64,000 bases of DNA from Synechococcus sp. MW101C3 (GTDB lineage Bacteria; Cyanobacteriota; Cyanobacteriia; PCC-6307; Cyanobiaceae), in NCBI RefSeq assembly GCF_002252635.1, contig NZ_NQKX01000007.1, positions 1 to 64,000 on the forward strand. The letters are read 5' to 3'. The position numbers and the translations under genes were made by a program. The notes beneath the pieces are model-generated. The model did no database searches and was not told the DNA's origin. It worked only from the letters and a program-made list of their open reading frames with translations. Below are positions 11,519 through 20,634 of this stretch, one piece after another; positions within the stretch are counted from its first letter, which is position 1; the number at the start of each line of letters is the position of its first letter.

Positions 11519-14245
11519 TCAGGGCACCAGGTTCACGAGCTTGCCGGGCACCACGATCACGCGCCGTGGCGGTTGGCCGTCCAGCCACTTGCGGGCGATG
11601 TCGCTGTCGAGAGCCAGGCGCTCGAGGGTGGCGGCATCGGCATCGGCGGGCACATCGAGGCTGCCCCGCACCTTGCCTTTCACCTGGATCACCAGGGCGA
11701 TGGTGTCCTGCACCAGGGCAGCGGGATCCAGCTCGGGCCAACCCTGCCGGTGCACGCTGCCGGCCCCGCCCAGCTGCTCCCACAGCTCCGCGGCCAGATG
11801 AGGGGCGAAGGGCGCGAGCAGCACCAGCAGGGTGCGCACCGCCTCCTCGGCCACCGGTGCCGAGACAGCCTCCAGGTGAGTGCCCATGGCATTGCTGAGC
11901 TTCATCAACTCCGACACGGCGGTGTTGAACTGATAGCGCCCGTCGGCCAGGTCATCGCTGATCGCAGCGATCGCCGCATGTACGCAACGGCGCAGCTCCC
12001 GGTCGCTCTCGGACGCATCAGCCGCGGCGCCAGGATCGGCGCTGGCAGTGACCGTGGCCGCCATCGAAACGCCACGGCTGCGGGCGCCCTGAACCTGCCG
12101 CCACACCCGCTGCAGGAAACGGAACTGGCCCTCCACGTCGGCGTCATCCCATTCCAGATCCTTTTCCGGCGGGGCTTTGAACAGGATGAACATGCGGGCG
12201 GTGTCGGCGCCGTAGCGATCGATCACGGCCGCGGGATCCACGCCGTTGTGCTTCGACTTCGACATCTTCTCGAAGAACACCTCCAGCCGATCGCCGTTGA
12301 TCGGATCGCGTGGATCATTGGCATCGGCCACATCGGCCGGAGCAATGTATTTGCCGGTGTGCGGATTCTTATAGGTGAGGCTCTGCACCATGCCCTGGGT
12401 GAGCAGGCGCTGGAAGGGTTCATCGAAGCTGAGCAGGCCGCGGTCGCGCAGCACTTTGGTGAAGAATCGGGAATAGAGAAGATGCAGGATCGCGTGCTCG
12501 ATCCCGCCCACGTACTGGTTCACCGGCAGCCACTGATCGGCGGTCGCCTTGGCGAACGGTAGTGATTCGTTGTGAGGATCACTGAAGCGGAGGTAATACC
12601 ACGAGGAACACATGAAGGTGTCCATCGTGTCGGTTTCGCGCCGGGCAGGGCCGCCGCAGCTGGGGCACGGCACGTTAACCCAGTCGCGCAACTGGGCGAG
12701 CGGTGAGGCTCCCTTGCCACTGAAGGCGACACCGCGGGGCAGCTCCACCGGCAACTGCTCGGCCGGCACCGGCACCACGCCGCAATGGTCGCAGTGCACC
12801 ACCGGAATCGGGCAGCCCCAGTAGCGCTGGCGGGAGATCAGCCAGTCGCGCAGGCGGAACTGCACCCGGGCGCGGCCCCAGCCCTGTGCTTCCGCATGGG
12901 CCACGATCGCGGCCTTCGCCTGCCCCGAGGGCTGCCCGTCGAACGGCCCGGAATGGATCAGCACACCGGGCTCGGTCCAGGCGGTGCCGTCCCAGTCGTG
13001 TTCATCGGCTCCCTCCGGCACGATCACCCGCCGCACGGGAAGTTCGTACTGGCGGGCGAAGACGAAATCACGCGGGTCGTGGGCCGGTACGCCCATCACG
13101 GCACCGGTGCCGTAATCGGCCAGCACGTAATCGGCGATCCAGAGCGGAATCGCCTCCCCCGTGAACGGGTGGCGCACCGAACGGCCGAGCGGCACACCCC
13201 GCTTGGGCCGGTCGTCGGCCAGCCGCTCTTGCTCGCTCTGCAGCCCCACCCGCTCGCAGAACACCCGCACCGCGTCCTCCTGCTCGGGCGCGGTGAGCGT
13301 GGCCACCAGCGGATGCTCGGGCGCCAGCACCAGATAGCTCACCCCGTAGACCGTGTCCGGACGGGTGGTGAACACGGTGATGGTGGTGTCCTGGGTGGTG
13401 CCGTCCGGCGCCAGCACTGGAAACTCCAGCTCTGCCCCCACCGAGCGGCCGATCCAGTTGGCCTGCATCGTGCGCACCCGCTCCGGCCAGCCCTGCAGCT
13501 GGGGCAGGTCGTCGAGCAGGGCATCGGCGTAGGCGGTGATGCGCAGGAACCACTGCCGCAATTGCCGCCTTTCCACCCGCGCGCCGGATCTCCAGGAGCG
13601 GCCGTCCCCATCCACCTGCTCATTGGCGAGCACGGTCTGATCGACCGGATCCCAGTTGACGGTGGCCTCCTTGCGGTAGGCCAGGCCGGCATCGAGAAAC
13701 TGGAGGAACAACCACTGGGTCCAGCGGTAGTAGTCGGTGTGGCAGGTGGCCAGCTCACGGCTCCAGTCGATCGACAGACCGAGGCGCTGCAACTGCTGAC
13801 GCATCTGGGCGATGTTGCGATCGGTCCAGTCACCGGGGTCGATGCCCCGTTCGATCGCGGCGTTCTCAGCCGGCAGACCGAAGGCATCCCAGCCCATCGG
13901 ATGCAGCACCCTGCGCCCCCGCTGGCGCTGCACGCGGGCGATCACATCGGTGATGACGTAGTTGCGCACATGGCCCATGTGCAGATTCCCCGAGGGGTAG
14001 GGGAACATCGAAAGGGCGTAGAAGGTCTGTTCCGTCGCCGCGGGGGCGTCGGCAGACGACGGGCCGGGTTCTGGCGTGGCATCCAGCCCCTCGGCCTGCC
14101 AGCGGGCCTGCCAGCGGCTCTCGATCGCCGCGGGCTGGTAGCGACCCACCTCTGGAGCGGTGGCGCGGCCGCTCTCGGCTAAAGGGGACGTATCGGTGGG
14201 GCCGGTCTCGGCGATGACCTTCTCGGACACGAGCTTCTCGGGCAC
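11519..14245 (-). CDS. leuS: Leucyl-tRNA synthetase
   Basis: Class I aminoacyl-tRNA synthetase charging tRNA-Leu, 908 residues. Ordered motifs: the ATP-site HIGH variant in [14 protein letters not shown] (about residues 85-95), a large inserted editing domain with [13 protein letters not shown] and a downstream Asp-rich segment, a zinc-type region with CPSCGG, and [12 protein letters not shown] (about residues 658-669). The C-terminal anticodon-binding and tail domains end in [13 protein letters not shown]. An extra N-terminal stretch of about 40 residues precedes the conserved [11 protein letters not shown], so initiation could be internal. It lies 81 bp downstream of hfq on the same strand. 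Confidence 0.98.
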   Translation of the reverse strand: MPEKLVSEKVIAETGPTDTSPLAESGRATAPEVGRYQPAAIESRWQARWQAEGLDATPEPGPSSADAPAATEQTFYALSMFPYPSGNLHMGHVRNYVITDVIARVQRQRGRRVLHPMGWDAFGLPAENAAIERGIDPGDWTDRNIAQMRQQLQRLGLSIDWSRELATCHTDYYRWTQWLFLQFLDAGLAYRKEATVNWDPVDQTVLANEQVDGDGRSWRSGARVERRQLRQWFLRITAYADALLDDLPQLQGWPERVRTMQANWIGRSVGAELEFPVLAPDGTTQDTTITVFTTRPDTVYGVSYLVLAPEHPLVATLTAPEQEDAVRVFCERVGLQSEQERLADDRPKRGVPLGRSVRHPFTGEAIPLWIADYVLADYGTGAVMGVPAHDPRDFVFARQYELPVRRVIVPEGADEHDWDGTAWTEPGVLIHSGPFDGQPSGQAKAAIVAHAEAQGWGRARVQFRLRDWLISRQRYWGCPIPVVHCDHCGVVPVPAEQLPVELPRGVAFSGKGASPLAQLRDWVNVPCPSCGGPARRETDTMDTFMCSSWYYLRFSDPHNESLPFAKATADQWLPVNQYVGGIEHAILHLLYSRFFTKVLRDRGLLSFDEPFQRLLTQGMVQSLTYKNPHTGKYIAPADVADANDPRDPINGDRLEVFFEKMSKSKHNGVDPAAVIDRYGADTARMFILFKAPPEKDLEWDDADVEGQFRFLQRVWRQVQGARSRGVSMAATVTASADPGAAADASESDRELRRCVHAAIAAISDDLADGRYQFNTAVSELMKLSNAMGTHLEAVSAPVAEEAVRTLLVLLAPFAPHLAAELWEQLGGAGSVHRQGWPELDPAALVQDTIALVIQVKGKVRGSLDVPADADAATLERLALDSDIARKWLDGQPPRRVIVVPGKLVNLVP

Positions 14246-14326
14246 GACGGACTTGGCGGCGGCCGCAGGGATCAGCCGTTCACTCTCACGCCCGATCGTG
14301 CCACAGCCGTTTCCGGCGCCCCCGGC

Positions 14327-14548
14327 TCAGGGCGTGGAGCGGATCGACACCACCATGCGGCGATTGATCAGAACCGGGTCGCCCTCGTGTTCACCGCGCA
14401 AAGCCAGGAATTCGGGGTCTTGCCAGAGCAACGAGCCGGTGACCTGCACGGAATCCACCAGCAGCAGTTCCAGCTGGTTGCGGCCCCGGATCCAGTGCTG
14501 CAGCTGGCGTACGCCCGGAAGGCTCGAATCAAGGGCGGTGATCTCCAT
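14327..14548 (-). CDS. hfq: Cyanobacterial Hfq-type Sm-like protein
   Basis: A 73-residue Sm-like protein. Its N-terminus (LDSSLPGVRQLQHWI) and Sm core (LELLLVDSVQVTGSLLWQDPEFLAL) match the divergent Hfq of cyanobacteria, whose Synechocystis member has LPSVRQVQ and IRWQD at equivalent positions. Cyanobacterial Hfq lacks most canonical RNA-contact residues; in Synechocystis it is known to bind the pilus ATPase PilB1 and to be needed for motility and DNA uptake. It is divergent from dapF with 32 bp between starts, an arrangement I recall from other cyanobacteria. It may be cotranscribed with leuS downstream. Confidence 0.87.
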   Translation of the reverse strand: MEITALDSSLPGVRQLQHWIRGRNQLELLLVDSVQVTGSLLWQDPEFLALRGEHEGDPVLINRRMVVSIRSTP

Positions 14549-14580
14549 AAGATCGGACCCAGGCCTGCTGGGAGAACGGG

Positions 14581-15783
14581 ATGCTGGCGTTCAGCAAGTA
14601 TCAGGGATTGGGCAACGATTTTCTGTTGCTCGACGGTCGCAACGCCACCACCGTTGATTTCTGTTTTGATCTCACCCCAGAACGGGTGAGCCTGCTCTGC
14701 GACCGCCGCTTCGGTGTGGGCGGCGACGGGGTGATCCTGGCGCTCCCTCCCGAGAACGATGGAGAACTGCGCATGCGCATCTTCAACGCGGACGGCACCG
14801 AGCCTGAGATGTGCGGCAATGGCATCCGTTGCCTGGCCCGCTTCCTGGCCGACAGCGACGGCGATGCACCGGGCCGCCGCTGGGTGGTGGAAACCCTGGC
14901 CGGCCTGATCGTGCCGGAGCTGCTGGCCGATGGCTCCGTGCGCGTCGACATGGGCACGCCGTTCCTGGTGCCTGAGCAGGTGCCCACCACCCTGGCGATC
15001 GGTTCGGCCGGCCTGCCCCAGGGGGAACTGAGCGTGGCGGGCGAGAGCTTCGCGGTGGCCGCCGCCGGCATGGGCAACCCGCATGTGGTGCTGCCGGTGG
15101 AGGCGGTGGCAGCGGTGGATCTGGAACGGCTCGGCCCGCTGCTGGAGTGCCACCCGGCCTTCCCCGCCCGCACCAACGTGCACTTCGTGGAAGCGATCAG
15201 CCCCAGCCATCTGGTGATGCGGGTCTGGGAGCGGGGGGCCGGGCCCACCCTCGCCTGCGGCACCGGCGCCTGCGCCACCCTCGTGGCCAGTCATCGCCTC
15301 GGCCTGTGCGAACGCTCGGCCCGCGTCGATCTGCCCGGCGGCACCCTCTGGATCGACTGGGACACCAGCTCGGACCACCTGTTCATGAGCGGGCCGGCAG
15401 AGCCGGTGTTCGACGGGGTGCTGGCGCCGGAGCTGTTCGGTGAGCTGCCGCCCGATGCGCCCGCAGCTGCTGAGCGGGCAGAGGAGAGCGATGGCCTCGA
15501 AGGCACTGCCCCCTCCGCGCCGAGCGGCGGCCTCGCGGGCGTTGCCGGCACCAGCCCGTTGGGCGCACCAGCGAACCTGCCCGAGGCGGCCCCTGCGGAT
15601 CCAGCCGTCAACTGCGCGGTGGAATGCACCAGGGGCTGTCAGCGACCAGACGACTGCCCCAATGCGGCGGCACGGGCCCGGGTGGAGGCCTTGCTCAACA
15701 GCCGCTCGCTTGATGATCTGGTGACCCTGGCCAGCAACTCCCTGGAGGCGCGCACGCGACAACGGCTGGAACGGGAGGGCTGA
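14581..15783 (+). CDS. dapF: Diaminopimelate epimerase with C-terminal cysteine-containing extension
   Basis: Converts LL- to meso-diaminopimelate for lysine and peptidoglycan. The epimerase part (about residues 1-288) has both catalytic cysteines, in EPEMCGNGIRC and ACGTGACAT, and ends in the usual SGPAEPVFDG strand. A further 110 or so residues follow: an Ala/Pro/Gly/Ser-rich linker, then a compact module with four cysteines spaced C-x3-C-x3-C-x5-C (CAVECTRGCQRPDDC) and a helical RSLDDLVTLASNSLEARTR. The family normally stops near 280 residues. I do not recognise the added module; it could bind a metal. No frameshift is evident. Confidence 0.95.
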   Translation: MLAFSKYQGLGNDFLLLDGRNATTVDFCFDLTPERVSLLCDRRFGVGGDGVILALPPENDGELRMRIFNADGTEPEMCGNGIRCLARFLADSDGDAPGRRWVVETLAGLIVPELLADGSVRVDMGTPFLVPEQVPTTLAIGSAGLPQGELSVAGESFAVAAAGMGNPHVVLPVEAVAAVDLERLGPLLECHPAFPARTNVHFVEAISPSHLVMRVWERGAGPTLACGTGACATLVASHRLGLCERSARVDLPGGTLWIDWDTSSDHLFMSGPAEPVFDGVLAPELFGELPPDAPAAAERAEESDGLEGTAPSAPSGGLAGVAGTSPLGAPANLPEAAPADPAVNCAVECTRGCQRPDDCPNAAARARVEALLNSRSLDDLVTLASNSLEARTRQRLEREG

Positions 15784-15823
15784 GCAGCCTGAGTAGGGTC
15801 GGCGCGCCCGCCACCGATTCAGC

Positions 15824-16642
15824 GTGCTTCCTCCCGATCTGCTCAGCGCCGAAGCCCAGGCCATGGAGGGATTGAACGCCGCCCTGGCGGAGAGCGCCAA
15901 CGGCCGCTGGACCCTGGAGTTCCGCTTTGAAGGGTTGCGTCTGCTGCCACTGGTGCTGCGGCTCGGCCAGGCCCTGCAGGCGCAGGAGCGGCAGTTCCGC
16001 CTGGTGTTCCCCGATGCGGGTGCCACTGCCCTGGCCCAGCGCGACGCCCCTGATCTGGCCGCCCGCACCGGCAGCCTGAAGGACCAGGAGCGGTTGAACG
16101 CCGCCGCCGCTGATCCTGTGGCTGCTGCTGGAGCTGGGGCTGCAGCAGAGCCTTTGGATTCAGACGTCGCCAGCGCAGAGGCTGGGGATTCCAGCGCCCC
16201 TCAGGGCCCTGCCGGCGACGCAAAGAGCGATGCCGCCCCAGGCGACATCCTGCTGCTGCTGGTGGCGCCAGGCCCGTCGGACTACGACGCGGTCGAGCGC
16301 CTCTGCCTGAACCATCGCGGCGGAGTGGTGCTGCTCAACGGCAGCCTCGAGGATGCGGCCGTTGGGATCGGCAGCGTGGCGCGGGAGCGGCGGCGAGGCT
16401 TCCTCTCCACCTGGCGCAGTGCCTATGCCCTGCTACCCCTGCCCGAGGGCGCCCTGCGCCGCTGCTTCCCCGGCCCGTGGGAGCTGTACCGCAACGACCC
16501 CGATGGCCACCGCCTGGTGGAGACCTTCGAGCAGAAGCCCGATGCGGAGCAGGTGGCGGAGACGCTCAGCCCCGGACAGGCGGCCACAGTGGCGGGCGGT
16601 TTGCAGGCCCTCGATCGCTTCCTCGGCAGTCTGAGGAACTGA
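15824..16642 (+). CDS. DUF1995 family protein
   Basis: A 272-residue protein with GTG start matching the DUF1995 family of cyanobacteria and plastids; a plant member (LPA3) is linked to photosystem II assembly, but the bacterial function is unknown. Seen here: N-terminal helices with WTLEFRFEGLRLLPLVLRLG, a low-complexity Ala-rich insert at about residues 90-140, then the conserved core LLLVAPGPSDYDAVERL, GGVVLLNGSLED and LSTWRSAYALLPLPEGALRR, WELYRNDPDGHRLV. No membrane segment. It follows dapF by 40 bp and precedes the DUF4330 gene by 78 bp. Confidence 0.8.
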   Translation: MLPPDLLSAEAQAMEGLNAALAESANGRWTLEFRFEGLRLLPLVLRLGQALQAQERQFRLVFPDAGATALAQRDAPDLAARTGSLKDQERLNAAAADPVAAAGAGAAAEPLDSDVASAEAGDSSAPQGPAGDAKSDAAPGDILLLLVAPGPSDYDAVERLCLNHRGGVVLLNGSLEDAAVGIGSVARERRRGFLSTWRSAYALLPLPEGALRRCFPGPWELYRNDPDGHRLVETFEQKPDAEQVAETLSPGQAATVAGGLQALDRFLGSLRN

Positions 16643-16720
16643 CGGCCTGCGGCCGCACCGCTGTGCGAATTCAGGAGCTCCACCCCCCTGGTGGCCCCTG
16701 GTCAGGCTCCTTAAGCTTGC

Positions 16721-17266
16721 GTGTCTGAACGTTGCGCCATGGCCGCCGAGCCCCAAACCACCCGCCGCTCCTGGAGTCTGGTTGACGTCGGAGCAGCCGC
16801 CGCCGTGCTGATGGCCCTGGCCGGGGTGATCTGGAGCCCGAAGCTCAGCGGTGCGGTGGCGGAAGCCACCGGCGCCATGCAGCCGGTCACGGTGATGGTG
16901 GATGTGCGAGGAGCCTCGGTGGCGGATCCCCAGGCCCTGATCCGCTCGATCCGCAACGACGGGGAGGTGAGCATCGTGATCCGCAACCAACCCCACGGCA
17001 CGGTGAAGCTGCAGGAGCTGGTGCCGCTGCAGCGCCGCCTCGTGGCGGTCCAGCCCGACGGACGGGTGGTGACCGCCATCGACCCCAACCAGGCCGTGTT
17101 CGGTTCGCTTGATGCCCGCTTCGTCCTTGAGGGCAAAGGGCGCAAGACCAGCGGTGGCGTGGTGTTCGGCAACCAGAACCTCAAGATCGGCGCCCCTGTG
17201 GAGCTTGAGGGCCGTGACTTCCGCATCGGCGGCACGGTGTCGGGTCTGAAACTCGGAGTCAGCTGA
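16721..17266 (+). CDS. DUF4330 family single-pass membrane protein
   Basis: A 181-residue protein matching the cyanobacterial DUF4330 family of unknown function. After a short basic N-terminus, one hydrophobic segment (VDVGAAAAVLMALAGVIW, about residues 21-40) should anchor it. The rest is beta-rich and predicted periplasmic or lumenal (MQPVTVMVDVRG, VSIVIRNQPHG, LEGRDFRIGGTV). The start is GTG 16721, with an in-frame ATG at 16739 as the alternative. Only 1 bp separates its stop from the dacB ATG, so the two are probably translated from one message and may share a role in the envelope. Confidence 0.8.
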   Translation: MSERCAMAAEPQTTRRSWSLVDVGAAAAVLMALAGVIWSPKLSGAVAEATGAMQPVTVMVDVRGASVADPQALIRSIRNDGEVSIVIRNQPHGTVKLQELVPLQRRLVAVQPDGRVVTAIDPNQAVFGSLDARFVLEGKGRKTSGGVVFGNQNLKIGAPVELEGRDFRIGGTVSGLKLGVS

Positions 17267-17267
17267 C

Positions 17268-18539
17268 ATGACACGTTCCGCTCAGAAGCTCAGCCGCCTC
17301 GGCCTCAGCCTCGGGCTGGCGCTGGCCACCTGCGCTCCGGCCATGGCCATGCCGATGGCGAGCCTGCCGGCGGCGCCGCCGGCCGTCGGGTTGCCCCAGT
17401 TGCAGAACCAGGTCAGCTGCCCGGCCCTGCAGCAACGGGTGCGCGCCCACCTCGGCCCCGAAATCGGTGTGTGGAGTGTCACCGTGGCCGATGGCAACGG
17501 CCGGCTGCTGGCCGATGTGAACGGCCTGCGTCCACGCGTGCCGGCCTCGAACCAGAAGCTGGTCAGTTCCGCCTTCGCCCTCGACCGGCTGGGCCCCGAC
17601 TACCGCCTCACCACCCGGCTCTGGCGTCTGCCTGATGGCACCCTGCGCCTCACAGGCGAGGGGGATCCCGATCTCGATCTGCCCCAGCTGCAGCGCTTCG
17701 CCCAGCTGGCGCTTGGTTCAGGAGGTGGGCCAGGCCTGCCGGGTGCCAACGTGCGCCTGGAGCTGGCCGAAGAACCGCCCCAGGCCTGGTGGCCCCAGGG
17801 CTGGCATCCGGAGGATCGCGCCTACGCCTATGGGGCGCCGATCACCCGGCTGGCCATCACCAGCAACGCGATCGACATGGCTGTGGCCAATCCACCCGGT
17901 CGTCTGCAGCGCCTGCTCACCCGCACACTGACCAGCCAGGGAGGGCGGAACGTGCAGCTGGCCATGGTGTCGTCCCTTGCGCCGCTGCCGGAAGGATCCG
18001 TGCTGCTGCACGAGGAACCCTCAGCACCGATGCACAACCTGCTCAGCCTGGCGAATTCCGAAAGCCACAACTTCACCGCTGAGGTGTTGCTGCGGCAGGC
18101 AAGCGGCACCTGGTCGCTGCCCCAGAGCCGGCAGGCTGCCCTGCAGTGGCTGCGGGCCCAGGGGTTGCCCACCGAAGGTGTGGTGGTGATGGGCGGCAGC
18201 GGCCTCGACCGCGGCGACCGGCTAACGTCCCGCCTGCTCGCCGGCCTGCTTCTGCGCATGGCCCAGCACCCCTTCGGCTCCAACTACATCGCCTCGATGG
18301 CCGTGGCCGGGCGGCGCGGCACCCTGCGCAACCTCTACAAGGGCACCAGCCTCGACGGACGGCTGCACGCCAAAACCGGGACGCTCACCGGCGTGCGTTC
18401 GATCAGCGGCGTGCTCGACACCACGGATGGCCCCCGCTACGTGAGCCTGATCTCCAATGGAGCCGGTTCACCGAACACCACGATCGGCCGGGTGCTCCGC
18501 GACGTGCAGATCGTCAGCCTCTGCCAGCCACCTGCCTGA
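17268..18539 (+). CDS. dacB: D-alanyl-D-alanine carboxypeptidase/endopeptidase, PBP4 class C
   Basis: Periplasmic serine carboxypeptidase/endopeptidase that trims peptidoglycan stem peptides. The signal peptide is clear (LGLSLGLALATCAPAMAMP). The penicillin-binding triad is complete: SxxK in PASNQKLVSS (about residue 92), SxN in SESHNFTAEVLL and KTG in HAKTGTLTGVRS. At 423 residues it resembles cyanobacterial PBP4 proteins. It is coupled to the DUF4330 gene (1-bp gap). Its 3' end overlaps by 26 bp with the coiled-coil gene on the other strand, so the two transcripts would be complementary at their ends. Confidence 0.94.
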   Translation: MTRSAQKLSRLGLSLGLALATCAPAMAMPMASLPAAPPAVGLPQLQNQVSCPALQQRVRAHLGPEIGVWSVTVADGNGRLLADVNGLRPRVPASNQKLVSSAFALDRLGPDYRLTTRLWRLPDGTLRLTGEGDPDLDLPQLQRFAQLALGSGGGPGLPGANVRLELAEEPPQAWWPQGWHPEDRAYAYGAPITRLAITSNAIDMAVANPPGRLQRLLTRTLTSQGGRNVQLAMVSSLAPLPEGSVLLHEEPSAPMHNLLSLANSESHNFTAEVLLRQASGTWSLPQSRQAALQWLRAQGLPTEGVVVMGGSGLDRGDRLTSRLLAGLLLRMAQHPFGSNYIASMAVAGRRGTLRNLYKGTSLDGRLHAKTGTLTGVRSISGVLDTTDGPRYVSLISNGAGSPNTTIGRVLRDVQIVSLCQPPA

Positions 18540-19467
18540 GGCGTGAGGCGGCGCGGCGGGCGCGGCTGGTGAGGGGAGCCTCCTTGGCTTCAGCCTCAGC
18601 GGCGGGTTGGAGGACGGCACGATCACTGGCCGGAGGGGTCTCGCTGGTCTGCAGCCGGCCCAGCTCACGCCGCCCGGCATGCACCACCTTGTTGAGTTCA
18701 ACGAGCCGCGTTTCCAGCTCCGTCAGCACCTGCTCGGCATAACGGTTGGCGCCTTCCTGCACCGCTCCCGCCTCCTGCCGCGTGCGGGTGATCAGCTGTT
18801 CGCACTGCTGCTGGGTCTGCTGGCGGAACTGCAGGGCGTCGCTGTGCAGGCGTTCGGCCTCCGCCTGGCTCTCGCGCTGAATGCGCAAGCCTTCCTGGCG
18901 GATCTGCTCGATCTCCTGCAGGCTCTGCTGACGACTGCGTTCATGCTGGTCGCCCAGCTGACGCTTGAGCTCGGTGTACTCGGCGTCGAGCTGCTGGCGG
19001 CGCTGGATCGCCTCCTGCTCCAGTTGCTGGCGGCGCGCACCGAACTGCTGCTCCATCTGGGCCTGACGGGTCTGGTGCTCCTGCTCTGCCTGGGCCACCT
19101 GCTGACGGGTGGTCAGCTGCATCTGCTCGCACTGCTGGCGGGTGTGCTCCCGGATCTGCGCCCCCTGCTGTTCCGCTTCCTGCCGCACCGAAGCGGCATT
19201 GATCAGCTGCTCCCGCTCGCGGCGGGCCTGCACCATGATCTCTTCGGCCTGCTGCCGCGCCTTGGCGATGAACGTGTCGCGCTGAGCCAGCAGCTCCTGC
19301 GCCTGAAGCAGCTCTGCCGGGAGCTTCTCGCGAATTGTGTCGAACACCTCGATGGCGTCCTGCTCGTTCACCAGCCGGCCGCCGCTGAAGGGGATGCGCG
19401 AGCCCTCCAGCACGATCTCTTCGAGTTGTTCGAGCTGTTCCAGCACGCTGATCCGAGTCTCGGTCAT
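18514..19467 (-). CDS. Coiled-coil protein, DivIVA/Cdv3-like
   Basis: A 317-residue, Gln/Glu/Arg-rich protein. The N-terminus (ISVLEQLEQLEEIVLEGSRI, then GRLVNEQDAIEVFDTI) is followed by a long, nearly continuous coiled coil (about residues 55-270) and a basic C-terminus. The N-terminal part resembles the cyanobacterial DivIVA-like division protein Cdv3, but this is from memory and unconfirmed; a generic coiled-coil scaffold is the alternative. The start MTETRIS at 19467 lies 1 bp after the coaD stop, which argues for cotranscription and against the longer frame beginning at 19548. There are no membrane segments. Confidence 0.8.
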   Translation of the reverse strand: MTETRISVLEQLEQLEEIVLEGSRIPFSGGRLVNEQDAIEVFDTIREKLPAELLQAQELLAQRDTFIAKARQQAEEIMVQARREREQLINAASVRQEAEQQGAQIREHTRQQCEQMQLTTRQQVAQAEQEHQTRQAQMEQQFGARRQQLEQEAIQRRQQLDAEYTELKRQLGDQHERSRQQSLQEIEQIRQEGLRIQRESQAEAERLHSDALQFRQQTQQQCEQLITRTRQEAGAVQEGANRYAEQVLTELETRLVELNKVVHAGRRELGRLQTSETPPASDRAVLQPAAEAEAKEAPLTSRARRAASRLRQVAGRG

Positions 19468-19468
19468 C

Positions 19469-19960
19469 TCATCGGGGCGGGAATGTCTGATTAAAGAGCC
19501 TGGCGAGTTCCTCCGCCACTCCGCCGGGCACCAGGTGGCGCACCTCACCGCCGAAGCGCGCCACCTCCTTCACCACGCTGCTGCTGAGGAAGCTGTGGGG
19601 CACGGCGGTGGCCAGGAACAGCGTTTCCACCTCCGGCGCCAGGCTGAGATTGGTGTGGGCGATCTGCAGCTCGAACTCAAAATCGCTCATCGCCCGCAAC
19701 CCCCGCAGGATCACTCCCGTGCCCGTCCGGCGCGCGAACTCCACGGTGAGGCCGTCGAAGCTGCCCACCTCCACATTGCTGAGATGGGCGGTGGCGCGGC
19801 GGATCTGCGCCAGCCTCTGGTCAAGCGAAAAGCTGGGCTGTTTGGAGGGGTTCTGCAGCACCGCCACCAGCACCTGCTCGAACAGGCGACTGCTGCGCTC
19901 GATCAGGTCGAGGTGGCCAAGGGTGATCGGATCGAAGCTGCCGGGGTAGAGGGCCTTCAT
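19469..19960 (-). CDS. coaD: Phosphopantetheine adenylyltransferase
   Basis: Penultimate enzyme of coenzyme A synthesis: transfers AMP from ATP to 4'-phosphopantetheine. The nucleotidyltransferase motif is at the very N-terminus ([18 protein letters not shown], with the T/HxGH His), and the family segments [16 protein letters not shown] and [12 protein letters not shown] are present. At 163 residues it is typical. The stop is 1 bp before the start of the coiled-coil gene, forming a two-gene unit. It is divergent from the flavin reductase-like gene across 130 bp. Confidence 0.97.
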   Translation of the reverse strand: MKALYPGSFDPITLGHLDLIERSSRLFEQVLVAVLQNPSKQPSFSLDQRLAQIRRATAHLSNVEVGSFDGLTVEFARRTGTGVILRGLRAMSDFEFELQIAHTNLSLAPEVETLFLATAVPHSFLSSSVVKEVARFGGEVRHLVPGGVAEELARLFNQTFPPR

Positions 19961-20090
19961 GGGAGCGGGGGCGAGGGGCCCGGCGGCGGGAGCGGCGGGG
20001 GGATCCTATGGAGGCTGCTGCTGGCTGCGGGCGCGAGCGGTCCCCCCCTCCGGCTTGCCTAAGGTTGGAATCACCTCCAGGAACCAGGCC

Positions 20091-20609
20091 ATGGCTGTGG
20101 ATCTCAACGTCGATGGCGCCGCCACCCCCGTGCTCGACAGCGCCGCCAAGAAAACCCTGCTGCGCAAGATCCCCCACGGCGTGTTCATCTGTGGCGTGGC
20201 CGAGGGCGATGACGTCAACGGCTTCACCGCCAGCTGGGTCACCCAGGGGTCGTTCGATCCGCCGCTCGTGGTGATGGCCGTGCGCGCCGATTCCACCAGC
20301 AACGGCATCATCAGCCGCACGGGCCGCTTCTCGCTCAACGTGCTCTCTGCCGAGCAGAAAGACCTGGCGGCGGTGTTCTTCAAGCCCCAGAAAGGCATCG
20401 GTGGCCGCTTCGATGCCGCTCCCTTCACGCTCGGGCCCCTGGGCCTGCCTGTGCTCGACGACGCACTCGGCGCCGTGGAATGCACGGTGGTGGGCCAGGT
20501 GGCCCACGGTGATCACACCGTGTTCGTGGCGGAAGTGAAGTCGGCCCAGCTGCACCGCGATGGCGCCGCACTGGAGCTGTCCGCCACCGGCTGGCAGTAC
20601 GGCGGCTGA
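20091..20609 (+). CDS. Flavin reductase-like (FMN-binding) domain protein
   Basis: A 172-residue protein of the flavin reductase-like family (FMN-binding split barrel; DIM6/NTAB, flavoredoxin type). Diagnostic parts are [46 protein letters not shown] and [13 protein letters not shown]. In cyanobacteria such domains also form the C-terminus of flavodiiron proteins, but here the domain stands alone. The electron donor and acceptor cannot be inferred from sequence. The start ATG 20091 follows a purine-rich stretch; the frame is open upstream but unlike protein. UvrC follows 25 bp later. Confidence 0.87.
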   Translation: MAVDLNVDGAATPVLDSAAKKTLLRKIPHGVFICGVAEGDDVNGFTASWVTQGSFDPPLVVMAVRADSTSNGIISRTGRFSLNVLSAEQKDLAAVFFKPQKGIGGRFDAAPFTLGPLGLPVLDDALGAVECTVVGQVAHGDHTVFVAEVKSAQLHRDGAALELSATGWQYGG

Positions 20610-20634
20610 GCCACCTCTCGCGGGAGCATTGGGC

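Noticed and set aside
12785-14182. 465-codon plus-strand frame opposite leuS
   Set aside because: Shadow frame with His/Arg/Gly-rich product; leuS motifs are complete on the other strand.
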